From Clostridiales bacterium (GTDB lineage Bacteria; Bacillota; Clostridia; Christensenellales; CAG-314): DNA of 64,000 nucleotides. The position numbers and the translations under genes were made by a program. This document shows, one piece after another, positions 51,746 to 59,604 of this stretch. Every line of letters starts with the position of its first letter. Position 1 is the first letter of the stretch. The notes below the pieces were generated by a model that saw only the letters and a list, made by a program, of their open reading frames with translations, ran no database searches and was not told the DNA's origin. The stretch lies in assembly GCA_022508345.1 (NCBI GenBank), contig JAFLVK010000001.1, positions 418,371 to 482,370 of the forward strand, written 5' to 3'.

Positions 51746-51781
51746 CAAACAAAATAGACAACAAGCAATTTATTTTTGAAC

Positions 51782-51813
51782 AAAAAAGAATGATACCGAT
51801 AAGTACCATTCTC
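51782..51813 (-). terminator. Terminator of the nitroreductase gene
   Basis: Minus strand AGAATGGTAC-loop-GTATCATTCT (one wobble) followed by TTTTTTG, about 20 bp past the stop at 51833 and upstream of the dnaA promoter. Confidence 0.75.
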
Positions 51814-51832
51814 AAAAACTTATAATGGGTTG

Positions 51833-52567
51833 TTATTTATTTAATGTGTAGGTTGCTGTAAGTACGCACCTTTTACCGTCGGTGTCGGGGTGAAGCTGTC
51901 TTTCAAAGGTGTATCCCTCACTTTCAAGCGCAATTTCCAAAAACGCAAGGAAAATACCTATATCCACCTTGTTCCAGTGCTTGAACAATACGTTGGACAA
52001 AAGGGGTGTTTTGCCCTTTTCGCGGTACACTTTCAAGGTGTTGCCTTGCTCTACCACTTTCCAGGGCTGACTGTTACATGCACTTGGCGCTAACCTAGCA
52101 ATCTCCGCTACTTCCGCGTAGCCGTTGCCGTTCCAAAATGCCGACACATCTTTGCGGTTAAATTCGTCAAGATTTTTGCGGTCACTTTCTTCACACTTGC
52201 CGAATGACAGCATTATCGCGTATCTCTTGCCGTTGCGTTCCGTCTCGTTTACCTTGCCCATGCCGTACCAGCACACGCCTATATTTAACGTCGACAGGTA
52301 CAAGTCCCACTGCTCCAGTAAATATCCCACATTGGCAAGCCACAAATTTTTTTCCTCACTGTACACGATAACACAGTACTCCGCGTTGAACTTGCAGTTT
52401 GTGGCGCTGCATGGCACAATTTCGCATTCCACCGAAATATCGGGTACTAGCGGTTTCGCCTGAGTAAGAAATTCCTTTACCTTTGCCAGTTCTTCCGTAG
52501 TAAGCTTTTCTTCTGAGTACTTGCGCACAGATTTACGTTTGTACACAGCCGATACAAGTTCTTTCAT
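51833..52567 (-). CDS. Nitroreductase family flavoprotein (TM1586-like)
   Basis: A 244-residue FMN-dependent oxidoreductase-type protein made of a tandem of nitroreductase halves. KELVSAVYKRKSVRKYSEEKLT is the FMN-binding Arg/Ser region; WYGMGKVN, SAFWNG and IARLAPSACNSQPWKVVEQGN form the second flavin contact; CVLTATYTL ends the protein. The arrangement matches the putative nitroreductase group PF14512. Its physiological substrate is unknown. It starts three bases after the end of the PnuC-like gene, so they share a transcript. Confidence 0.85.
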   Translation of the reverse strand: MKELVSAVYKRKSVRKYSEEKLTTEELAKVKEFLTQAKPLVPDISVECEIVPCSATNCKFNAEYCVIVYSEEKNLWLANVGYLLEQWDLYLSTLNIGVCWYGMGKVNETERNGKRYAIMLSFGKCEESDRKNLDEFNRKDVSAFWNGNGYAEVAEIARLAPSACNSQPWKVVEQGNTLKVYREKGKTPLLSNVLFKHWNKVDIGIFLAFLEIALESEGYTFERQLHPDTDGKRCVLTATYTLNK

Positions 52568-52569
52568 GT

Positions 52570-53844
52570 TTACTCCTGTAATATTTGGTCAGTTGCTACT
52601 TGCCCCACCGGCGCGGTGTCTTTTTTGCTGTTTCTGATGTACTGCGTCCACCTGATATATCCGTAGGTTGTGTTGGTCAGGTATCCTGCTTTGAGTATAA
52701 GCAAAATCCACTGTCCTGCAATGATGTTGATTACCGTTTCCAGTATTGCAACGATGTACCATGCTATCCACTGCTCGCGATAGCGGAAAAGTATCAACAA
52801 GCCGTTGGCAATCCCCACCGCGGATGCGCATGCGTCAATGTAGCACACTATGTTTTTGAGCGTGACGTTGGTTGCAAAAATTCCGCCGTCCACTTCAATT
52901 AGCGTGAGCAGGTAGCCTACTCCCACCGTCCACACAGCAATTGCAAGCACAATGAGTATATCCTGCCACCAGTTGAGCTTTTTGACAACGGTAAGCTCTT
53001 CCTTTTGTCTGTCGGGATGCCTGTGCCACATGACGAAGCTGATGATGTCGCACGGTATCCAGAACAGCAACGTAACCGCCATTGTCGCAAAACGGTACAG
53101 GCAGAAAATACACACAAGTATTTCCACAATTTCCACGGCAAGCGATACAATGAAGTTCCATTTGCTTTGCTTGGAAATGAGCAGCTCGCAAGTGATGTTA
53201 AATATTACGTCCAGTACGTACAGTACCGTTATCCAACCAACGGCAACAAGGAAGGAATTTTCCTTTACATTGTAGTTAAGTACCACATCCTCGATAGGGT
53301 CAGCATCCAGCTTGATAGACGTTGACTTGAACAGCACCTGATTATTTGCCGTGTTTACAACGGACACAACCAGCTGGCTAGCCTCTTCGTTATCACCGTC
53401 GAAGTAGCACTCAAATGATATTTCCGTATTGGCAGATATGACAATTGGGGTGTAATTTTGCGTTTTTTTGTCGTATGTTGCCAGCTTCAGCGTTAGCGTT
53501 TCCTCTTCCTCGGGGTCCACTGTGTGTTCGCCGTAGCCCGCAAGGTCAACCATGCTGTAGCTGCTTGTGCTGTCGCCGTTTTTAATATCTACGCCCACTA
53601 TTACGTATTCCCCTGTAGTGCCGCTGAAGTTCAGCTCGTAAATATCTTCGGGTGAGCCCTGTACTGCTAAGTAGCTGCTGCTATCCAGTGTTACCGTGTA
53701 TGTCGGCTCTTCCGACTCGGGAAACAAGAAGGCAAACAGTATCGCCAGTACCAAAATACTGAAAAACCATATTTTTTCGTAGGTGGTAAAGTATTTCCAC
53801 AAATCTACACACCGCTGTTTAAAAGTTTTCTTTTGTTGGTCCAT
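52570..53844 (-). CDS. PnuC-like membrane protein with an extra N-terminal extracytoplasmic domain
   Basis: 424 residues. One membrane helix (about 22-42) is followed by a beta-rich domain outside the cell (about 50-185) and then seven or so helices (about 195-405). The C-terminal helices carry WNFIVSLAVEIVEILV, LNWWQDILIVLAIAVW, WIAWYIVAILETVINIIAG and GYLTNTTYGYIRWTQYI. This order of Trp, Glu-Thr and Tyr-Gly-Tyr-x-x-Trp motifs is that of the PnuC nicotinamide-riboside carrier family. PnuC proteins are normally about 220-240 residues, so the extracytoplasmic domain is an addition. Pairing with a flavin nitroreductase gene is suggestive of nicotinamide cofactor metabolism, but unproven. Confidence 0.72.
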   Translation of the reverse strand: MDQQKKTFKQRCVDLWKYFTTYEKIWFFSILVLAILFAFLFPESEEPTYTVTLDSSSYLAVQGSPEDIYELNFSGTTGEYVIVGVDIKNGDSTSSYSMVDLAGYGEHTVDPEEEETLTLKLATYDKKTQNYTPIVISANTEISFECYFDGDNEEASQLVVSVVNTANNQVLFKSTSIKLDADPIEDVVLNYNVKENSFLVAVGWITVLYVLDVIFNITCELLISKQSKWNFIVSLAVEIVEILVCIFCLYRFATMAVTLLFWIPCDIISFVMWHRHPDRQKEELTVVKKLNWWQDILIVLAIAVWTVGVGYLLTLIEVDGGIFATNVTLKNIVCYIDACASAVGIANGLLILFRYREQWIAWYIVAILETVINIIAGQWILLILKAGYLTNTTYGYIRWTQYIRNSKKDTAPVGQVATDQILQE

Positions 53845-53951
53845 TGGTAGAATTTCCTTATTATGTCATACAAGGATTCAATTGTACCATACTGTTGTTT
53901 ATAATGTCAATTTTTAGTCAAAACTTAAGTCAAAACATAAGGAGCAACACA

Positions 53952-54551
53952 ATGAAACTTATTGACAGTCAAACATATCTTAACCTTGCAAAAGCATTTT
54001 CAGCGGAAACACAGGCAAGAACGCGCTACGAATTTATGGAATACGGCATGCGCTACAACGGCTACAAAACCATGGCGGAAATTGTGGACAGCATCGCCTA
54101 CCAGGAATTTAACCACGCGCGCATGTTCTACACCTATTTGCAAAAGGCGTCCTCTAAGCCCATCAAAAATATCGACATCAGCGGCGGCTTCCCCTTCAAG
54201 GAAAAGTGGGACATACAGGAAAATTTGAAGTTTGCTGCCGACGACGAACACGTTGAAGCTTACGAAATATATATCCCCGCTGCCGAAGTTGCACGAAAGG
54301 AGGGGTTCAACGACATTGCAGAATTGTTCGACCTCACAGCAAAGGTGGAAATGCAACACGAAGCAATATTCAAAGAGCTGTACACTCAAATGAAAAACGG
54401 CACCCTGTACAAAAAGCCCAAAGAGGTAACCTGGGTATGCTCCGCCTGCGGACATACAGGCACAGGCAAGGAAGCCTGGGATACCTGCCCACTGTGTGGC
54501 GCAAAGCAAGGCACCGTCTGCCTCAAGCTCGAAAGCCTAAGTAACATGTAG
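53952..54551 (+). CDS. rbr: Rubrerythrin
   Basis: A 199-residue peroxide-scavenging non-heme iron protein of anaerobes. It starts at MKLIDSQTYLNLAKAFSAETQA (AAGGAG ribosome-binding site). The di-iron four-helix bundle has AETQARTRYEFM, EFNHARMF, ADDEHVEAYEIY and KVEMQHEAIFKEL. The C-terminal rubredoxin domain has CSACGHTGTGKEAW and CPLCG for the Fe(Cys)4 site. It reduces hydrogen peroxide in the cytosol. It diverges from the PnuC-like gene and lies between dnaA and dnaN. Confidence 0.96.
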   Translation: MKLIDSQTYLNLAKAFSAETQARTRYEFMEYGMRYNGYKTMAEIVDSIAYQEFNHARMFYTYLQKASSKPIKNIDISGGFPFKEKWDIQENLKFAADDEHVEAYEIYIPAAEVARKEGFNDIAELFDLTAKVEMQHEAIFKELYTQMKNGTLYKKPKEVTWVCSACGHTGTGKEAWDTCPLCGAKQGTVCLKLESLSNM

Positions 54552-54689
54552 GGGTACGTGTTGGAGAGTTTTACGCCTACGACACCAAAGCAATATGATT
54601 TTATAACACTATTTCAATTATTTTATAAAATTAAAAATAGTATTTTTATAAAATTCAGAATTAAATTACACAATTTTATAAAATAAAAT

Positions 54690-54725
54690 ACAAAAACAGC
54701 CTGTTTTTACAATAGGCTGTTTTTA
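54690..54725. terminator. Terminator between rubrerythrin and dnaN
   Basis: AAAAACAGCCT and AGGCTGTTTTT pair over 11 bp around an AT-rich loop, with A/T runs on both sides; it can serve both rbr and dnaN. Confidence 0.85.
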
Positions 54726-54771
54726 TTTATATTATTTAATCTTAAAATATCATTTTCATTATGACATTATC

Positions 54772-54897
54772 TTTGAGGCGATTAGAAACAAGCAATACGA
54801 GGCAAGGGAGCATTTACAAGGGGAGTGTACTAATCGTACATGACCCGCAGGAAAGCGGAACTTAACAAATTATTGCGAAGTTTATAACCGTCTCAAA
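54772..54897 (-). repeat. Stop-codon palindrome element, copy 3 (after dnaN)
   Basis: The left arm TTTGAGGCGATTAGAAAC (54772-54789) pairs with the right arm GTTTATAACCGTCTCAAA (54880-54897). Compared with copies 1 and 2, both arms changed together (AAGC/GCTT became AAAC/GTTT), which keeps the pairing. The centre is longer, with its own GTGTACTAATCGTACAT hairpin. The dnaN stop is two bases from its edge. Confidence 0.88.
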
Positions 54898-54898
54898 C

Positions 54899-56005
54899 TC
54901 ACACTATTTGCTTGACGGGCAAAATGAAGTACAACACTTCGTCGCTATCCTTGATGGTGATTACGCAGCTGTTGTGTTGAGCAAATTCCATCTTGATTGT
55001 TTCAGCGGTGATAACCTTTAAGCAATCATTGATGTACTTGGAGTTGTAAGCGCAACGCACATCCTTGCCGGAAAGGGAAATTGTGATGTTTTCCTTTGCG
55101 GTACCGTATTGGCTTGTGGAGGAGAGGTTCATGTTGTACTCTTCAATATCCAGCACTACAAGATTGTTCTTTTCGCTGCGGGACATGATGGATGCCGTAT
55201 TTAATGCGCGTTCGAAGTTCTCCTTGTTTACAAGCAATGTGGACAAAAATTCCTTGGGTACGATGTTGTCGTACTTGATGTACTGTCCTGCAAGCAGCCT
55301 TGTGTAAAGCTTGGTGTTTTCCATGCACACAAGCAGGTAGTTGTTTTCGATAAACACTTTCAATATGTTGTCGGAATCTGTCAACAGCTTGGACAGTTCG
55401 GACAAACTACGCGACGGAATGGTTGCGGAAATGTCGTCAACGCGCTCCTCAAGTACCTTTTTGCTCATTGCAAAACGGTAACCGTCTGTTGCAACAGCGG
55501 AAAGGGTGTATTCCTTAGCCTCGAAGTAAACGCCTCTAAGCATGGGACGGCTGTCGTCGGTTGCTACCGAAAAGATTACGTTGTTGATAATTTCCCTGAG
55601 GTTGGTTTCCTGGATAGCGAAATATTTTTCACTGCTGATATTCTCCGTTTCAGGGTAGTCGTCAATATCCAACGTGCCGATGTTACATTCGCTGTTGGCG
55701 GAGCTTATTAGCAAGCGATTGTCTTCAACCATTTCCAACGAAATGTCGCTGCCTGCTTCGGCAATGCCACGGATGTAGTCGCCAAAGATTCTGCCCGGTA
55801 CCAAAAATGCGCCGCCCACGATTACGTTTGCGTCAATAGTCTTTTCTATTGCAAGGTCCTTGTCGGTAGCGTACAGTGTGAGCTTGTCGTTTTCCGCAGT
55901 AATCTTGATACACTCAAGTACGGGTGCAACGTCCTTAACGGAAAGAGCTTTGGATACCTTACCAACGGCATCGTTCAGATCCAGACTGTTTACGATAATT
56001 TTCAT
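54899..56005 (-). CDS. dnaN: DNA polymerase III beta sliding clamp
   Basis: A 368-residue clamp that tethers the replicative polymerase to DNA. The start is MKIIVNSLDLNDAVGKVSKAL with AAGGAG seven bases upstream. Three repeated clamp folds are present: KITAENDKLTLYATDKDLAIEK in the first, DDSRPMLRGVYFEAKEYTLSAVATDGYRFA in the second, and the C-terminal VLYFILPVKQ in the third. Length is normal. In most Bacillota dnaN follows dnaA directly; here three genes of other function (nitroreductase, PnuC-like, rubrerythrin) separate them, though both are on the minus strand. Confidence 0.97.
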   Translation of the reverse strand: MKIIVNSLDLNDAVGKVSKALSVKDVAPVLECIKITAENDKLTLYATDKDLAIEKTIDANVIVGGAFLVPGRIFGDYIRGIAEAGSDISLEMVEDNRLLISSANSECNIGTLDIDDYPETENISSEKYFAIQETNLREIINNVIFSVATDDSRPMLRGVYFEAKEYTLSAVATDGYRFAMSKKVLEERVDDISATIPSRSLSELSKLLTDSDNILKVFIENNYLLVCMENTKLYTRLLAGQYIKYDNIVPKEFLSTLLVNKENFERALNTASIMSRSEKNNLVVLDIEEYNMNLSSTSQYGTAKENITISLSGKDVRCAYNSKYINDCLKVITAETIKMEFAQHNSCVITIKDSDEVLYFILPVKQIV

Positions 56006-56181
56006 AATGAGTTCTCCTTTGAATGTGCCTTCACACAAGTAAAATTACTTTCTTCAAATAGTGTTGTTAATAGGGTGTGTGAATATGTGTTTTTCTTTTT
56101 TTATTGGGGTTAGCTTTGCTATATGTAGTGGTCGATTATAACACAGGTAACTGTATTTTGTATTATGCCACGAATAAGTTA

Positions 56182-56190
56182 TGTGGATAA
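56182..56190 (-). promoter_or_regulatory. Perfect DnaA box
   Basis: TGTGGATAA on the plus strand, that is TTATCCACA on the minus strand, the strict consensus DnaA-binding site. I saw no other perfect copy while reading the window. Confidence 0.75.
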
Positions 56191-56243
56191 ATTCCCCGAA
56201 AAATTCACACCCATGTGTTGATATTTTGTGAATTGTTTTTCTG

Positions 56244-56305
56244 TCCTAGCCGGACGGGCCCGCTCACGCCGCTCAGGCGCACCTCGCCGGTGGGGCGACT
56301 AGGGG
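56244..56305. repeat. GC-rich hairpin element (family 2), copy D
   Basis: CCTAGCCGGACGGGCC, then GCTCACGCCGCTCAGGC, then CACCTCGCCGGTGGGGCGAC with TAGGGG. The last part forms a CGCC/GGCG hairpin and matches copies A, B and C closely. It sits inside the candidate origin, in contrast to its AT-rich surroundings. Confidence 0.65.
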
Positions 56306-56588
56306 AATGTTTACGCCTTACGGCGATATTTAATTCAATTGACTTTATTATACAATAACTTGTACCAAATTGCAATTGATATATTCAAGTTTTCAATTAC
56401 ACTTCTACTTTTCAAAGCTAATTTAATCGCCTTAATTGAACGCAATGTTGCAGACCGAAACAGCGGAGGCGAAGGTGTTCCGCTACAAAACAATCTGCAA
56501 CAAGTACACGCATACAATTATATCTTGAACAAAAGCAAAAAGTATGCGTGTACGATGTGAAGCCGTTTTGTGTGGAATACCTGAGCCT

Positions 56589-57293
56589 CTATGCTATCTC
56601 AAGTGCTAATATCATCATTTCGTTGAAGCTGTTTTGACGTTCGTCGCTGGACAGCTCCTCACCTGTAAGCAGGTGGTCGGAAATTGTGCAGATGCAAAGC
56701 GCGTTTTTACCTGCGCGAGCTGCATTGAGATAAAGTGCTGCACTTTCCATTTCCACAGCAAGCACGCCCATTTTGCCCCATACAGCACTGCCTTCACCGT
56801 CGTCATAGAATGTGTCACTTGCCAATATATTACCTACTTTGTAGGTGTACTTCAGTTTTTTAGCGGTTTTAACGGCTTTTTCCAACAGTTGGTAGCTACA
56901 AATGGGTGCAATAGTTCCCGGCATACCGAATTGGTGTGCGTAGTTGCTGTTGGTGCATGCGCCCTGTCCGAAAACAAGGTTGCGAAGCTTCAAATCGGGG
57001 TGAATAGCTCCTGCCGAACCGATACGGATGATGTTTTCCACACCGTAGAAGTTGAAAAGCTCGTAGCTGTAAATACCAATAGACGGGATACCCATACCGC
57101 TAGCCATGACACTTACACGCTTGCCGTTGTAGTAACCGGTGTAGCCCTGCACACCGCGGACGTTGTTTACAAGCACTGCGTCTGTAAGGTAATGCTCGGC
57201 AATGTATTTAGCGCGAAGCGGATCGCCCGGCATGAGTACGGTTTTGGCGAAATCGCCTTCTTTTGCAGAGATGTGTGGGGTGGGAATTGGCAT
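56589..57293 (-). CDS. deoD: Purine-nucleoside phosphorylase, DeoD type
   Basis: A 234-residue hexameric nucleoside phosphorylase for purine salvage. The N-terminus PTPHISAKEGDFAKTVLMPGDPLRAKYIAEHYL holds the phosphate-binding region. VMASGMGIPSIGIYSYEL and IIRIGSAGAI follow. Then come the sugar/base-binding AVEMESAALYLNAAR and the late aspartate of ISDHLLTGEE. Standard length. It begins with GGAGGC eight bases upstream. Its location between dnaN and rpmH is not a conserved one. Confidence 0.96.
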   Translation of the reverse strand: MPIPTPHISAKEGDFAKTVLMPGDPLRAKYIAEHYLTDAVLVNNVRGVQGYTGYYNGKRVSVMASGMGIPSIGIYSYELFNFYGVENIIRIGSAGAIHPDLKLRNLVFGQGACTNSNYAHQFGMPGTIAPICSYQLLEKAVKTAKKLKYTYKVGNILASDTFYDDGEGSAVWGKMGVLAVEMESAALYLNAARAGKNALCICTISDHLLTGEELSSDERQNSFNEMMILALEIA

Positions 57294-57413
57294 AATTAGC
57301 CTCCTTATATGTAAATTTTTCTAATATATAATTCTACATTGAAAAACAAGCGTTGTCAATACCCGAGCTTGTAATGTTTGGGCAAGCACTTGTTTATACT
57401 TATTCAATAACAC

Positions 57414-57442
57414 TTGACTTAAAAGTTATTATTTGTTAAAAT
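57414..57442 (+). promoter_or_regulatory. rpmH promoter
   Basis: TTGACT (57414-57419), 17-bp spacer, TAAAAT (57437-57442), about 100 bp before rpmH. Confidence 0.7.
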
Positions 57443-57463
57443 AATAAAATCTATAATTATGTA

Positions 57464-57529
57464 CGCTTCGCCGAATGAGTAAACATCCCACAGTCGCTAC
57501 AGCGGCTAGCGGGCACCACCGGCGAAGTG
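57464..57529 (+). repeat. Hairpin in the rpmH leader (family 2-like)
   Basis: CGCTTCGCCG (57464-57473) pairs with CGGCGAAGTG (57520-57529), enclosing CAGTCGCTACAGCGGCTAGC. The GCGGCTAGCGGGC segment also occurs at 38374-38386 next to copy C. Being inside the transcribed leader, just before the ribosome-binding site AAAGGAG, it could affect rpmH translation. Confidence 0.55.
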
Positions 57530-57544
57530 ATAAAGGAGACAAAA

Positions 57545-57679
57545 ATGAAAAGAACTTACCAACCCAAGAAAAGACAAAGAAGCAAAGTGCACGGATTTCG
57601 CGCAAGAATGAAGACCACCGGCGGACGCAGAACGCTTGCTAGACGCAGAAACAAGGGTCGTCATACTCTTTCGGCATAA
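57545..57679 (+). CDS. rpmH: 50S ribosomal protein L34
   Basis: A 44-residue, very basic protein, [18 protein letters not shown] through TLSA, with the L34 signature [26 protein letters not shown] precedes the ATG. It starts the rpmH-rnpA-yidD-yidC-jag operon. Confidence 0.98.
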   Translation: MKRTYQPKKRQRSKVHGFRARMKTTGGRRTLARRRNKGRHTLSA

Positions 57680-57691
57680 TAAGGTAACGCT

Positions 57692-58024
57692 TTGAAGTCT
57701 ATTTACAGACTTAAAAAAAACTATCAATACAACTACGTGTACAAGCACGCCACAAGCGTTGCGGACAAGCACTTTGTAATGCTGTACTGCACCAATAACG
57801 CAAGGCTTAGCCGAGTTGGCTTTTCCGTCAGCAAAAAGTACGGTAAAGCGGTAGCACGCAACCGTATCCGCAGGCAGATGAAAGCGGCGGTGAGCGCAGT
57901 TATGCCCAACGTCTTGGCTGGGTACAACGTAATTTTCATACCCAGGCTGCACCAAGCCTACCTTTACGAAGACGTGTGCAACAGTGTACGGTATCTGTTC
58001 AAAAAGGCGGGGCTACTGCAATGA
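57692..58024 (+). CDS. rnpA: Ribonuclease P protein component
   Basis: A 110-residue basic protein that works with the RNase P RNA to mature tRNA 5' ends. It starts at a TTG codon (frame MKSIYRLKKNYQYNYVYKHA) 12 bp after rpmH. The RNR motif lies in KYGKAVARNRIRRQMKAA and FSVSKKYGK precedes it. Its TGA overlaps the yidD ATG. Confidence 0.96.
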   Translation: MKSIYRLKKNYQYNYVYKHATSVADKHFVMLYCTNNARLSRVGFSVSKKYGKAVARNRIRRQMKAAVSAVMPNVLAGYNVIFIPRLHQAYLYEDVCNSVRYLFKKAGLLQ

Positions 58025-58266
58025 AATACGTTGCTATCGCATTGCTTAAGCTGTACAAGGCAACGCTATCCAAGCTTAAGGGTGGCAAAAGGTGCATTTA
58101 CACCCCCAGCTGCTCGGTTTATTCCATGGAGGCGTACGAGAGGTTCGGCTTTTTTACAGGAAGCTGGCTCACACTAAAAAGGCTGTCGCGTTGCGCGCCC
58201 TGGGGAAAGGGCGGCTTTGACCCCGTGCCGATGAATTTACGCGGCAAGATCAAGTGGCATGTGTAG
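58021..58266 (+). CDS. yidD: Membrane protein insertion efficiency factor YidD
   Basis: 81 residues. It starts at MKYVAIALLKLYKATLS, overlapping the rnpA stop (ATGA). The family motif CIYTPSCSVYSMEAYERFG with its paired cysteines, and RLSRCAPWGKGGFDPVP, are intact. It assists YidC in inserting membrane proteins, and it lies in the usual place between rnpA and yidC. Confidence 0.96.
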   Translation: MKYVAIALLKLYKATLSKLKGGKRCIYTPSCSVYSMEAYERFGFFTGSWLTLKRLSRCAPWGKGGFDPVPMNLRGKIKWHV

Positions 58267-58300
58267 TTGTGGCTGAATTGACGGTTTATTAGGAGAAACA

Positions 58301-59599
58301 ATGAATAAAAAAGCAAGAAACGTGCTTATGCTCGTTATATTGGCTATAGTATGCCTGTTTGTATTTGCAGCTTGTAACAAGGTTCCCGATATAAACAGCT
58401 ACTCCGAATCCGACCTTGGCATAATGGGAAAACTGGTAAGGTGGATGCACAGTTGGATAGGCAACTATGGCTGGACAGTTGTTGTATTTACTGTATTTTT
58501 GAAGATATTAATGTTGCCATTTGATTTTTGGCAGCGTTATGCAGCTCGCAAAAGCTCCCTAAAAATGCAACAAATGCAACCCATAATTGAGGGCATAGAC
58601 AAGCGTTACGGCGCAAACACACAGCGCGCCAACGAAGAAAAGCAAAAACTGTACAAAAAGCAAGGCTTTTCCATGATGTCCAGCTGTTTGCCCATGATAG
58701 TTTCGATGGTGATATTCATTATCATATTTGCAGGTTTGCGAAACTACTCTGCATATAGCAGCATACAGAATTTCAAAAATCTGTCCAACACCTACTACGA
58801 AACATATGCGGAACAGATAGCCGACACCGAGGGCGAGCACTACAGTGTGGAATTGAAAGAGGCTTACGACAAGGCGTACACCACCGCTCACGATTCGGCA
58901 ATAAACGACGCTCAAGACGACGAATATACCGCTGAGCTAAAGGGAAAAATTGCAGGTATACTGGCAGCACAGGAAGTTAATGCCGATGCGTGCGAACACT
59001 TCAAGGCAGCAGCAATAGATGCGGTCAAAACTTACTACGAAAACAACCACGAAAGCTGGCTGTGGATAGAAAATGTTTGGCAGCCTGATACCTGGGCATC
59101 GATAATGCAACCGTATGAAGGCGGCGCATTTGCAGGCGGCGGCTTTTCCACTACTGTCAATTTGGAAAAATATCCCGACCATACAAAGGGTGAGGATACC
59201 TACAATATTATCCGCAAGGCAGTGCTTGAAACAGGCGGACACGGTAAAAACGGCACATGGAACGGATTTATGATACTTCCTTTCCTGTCCATTGGCTTGT
59301 CCTTCCTGTCGATATTCATTTCGCAACGCATGGAGCGGAAAAACCGTAAGGGCGAGGTTGTTCAGCAAAATGCTCAGCAGGCTACAACCAACAAAATGAC
59401 TATGATCATGATGCCTCTTATTATGGCTTATTGCGGCTTTATCTACACGGGCGCATTTGCTATTTACATGGTGGTAAACTATGCAATGACGATACTCACC
59501 ATTATCACAATGCGTTGGCCTGTTGAAAAGATGGTAAACCGAAGCTTTTCCAAAGACGACAAGAAGAATAAGTCGGGCAAGGCGACTTACATGAGGTAG
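58301..59599 (+). CDS. yidC: Membrane protein insertase YidC/Oxa1
   Basis: 432 residues. A lipoprotein signal (about 1-24) ends in the lipobox VFAAC. The Oxa1 core has helices at about 47-72 (YGWTVVVFTVFLKILMLPF), 127-148, 325-345 and 365-398. The first and second helices are separated by QQMQPIIEGIDKRYG. A large insertion between helices (about 155-300) is outside the membrane and has no counterpart in short Bacillus paralogues. It inserts proteins into the membrane, with or without Sec. Confidence 0.95.
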   Translation: MNKKARNVLMLVILAIVCLFVFAACNKVPDINSYSESDLGIMGKLVRWMHSWIGNYGWTVVVFTVFLKILMLPFDFWQRYAARKSSLKMQQMQPIIEGIDKRYGANTQRANEEKQKLYKKQGFSMMSSCLPMIVSMVIFIIIFAGLRNYSAYSSIQNFKNLSNTYYETYAEQIADTEGEHYSVELKEAYDKAYTTAHDSAINDAQDDEYTAELKGKIAGILAAQEVNADACEHFKAAAIDAVKTYYENNHESWLWIENVWQPDTWASIMQPYEGGAFAGGGFSTTVNLEKYPDHTKGEDTYNIIRKAVLETGGHGKNGTWNGFMILPFLSIGLSFLSIFISQRMERKNRKGEVVQQNAQQATTNKMTMIMMPLIMAYCGFIYTGAFAIYMVVNYAMTILTIITMRWPVEKMVNRSFSKDDKKNKSGKATYMR

Positions 59600-59604
59600 C
59601 GACA

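Larger units (their letters stand above)
54552..54898. other. AT-rich gap between rubrerythrin and dnaN
   Basis: This 347-bp stretch has no gene. From 54598 to 54690 it is extremely AT-rich, with three exact TTTTATAAAAT palindromes (near 54621, 54644 and 54674). A terminator (54690-54725) comes next, and the long copy of the stop-codon palindrome element fills 54772-54897. No DnaA box consensus is visible here. Confidence 0.75.
56006..56588. other. oriC: Candidate replication-origin region upstream of dnaN
   Basis: A 583-bp gene-free stretch between dnaN and deoD. It is AT-rich and contains a perfect DnaA box (TTATCCACA on the minus strand at 56182-56190). A GC-rich repeat lies at 56244-56305. 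Leading-strand genes point away from this interval: dnaN and dnaA leftward, rpmH-jag rightward. Only one perfect DnaA box is visible, and further imperfect ones would need a search. A 73-codon frame at 56339-56560 has no ribosome-binding site and is probably not a gene. Confidence 0.5.

Noticed and set aside
56339..56560. Open frame of 73 codons on the plus strand upstream of deoD
   Set aside because: No ribosome-binding site, no recognisable motif, and it lies in the AT-rich candidate origin. A fragment of an old gene is possible but unsupported.
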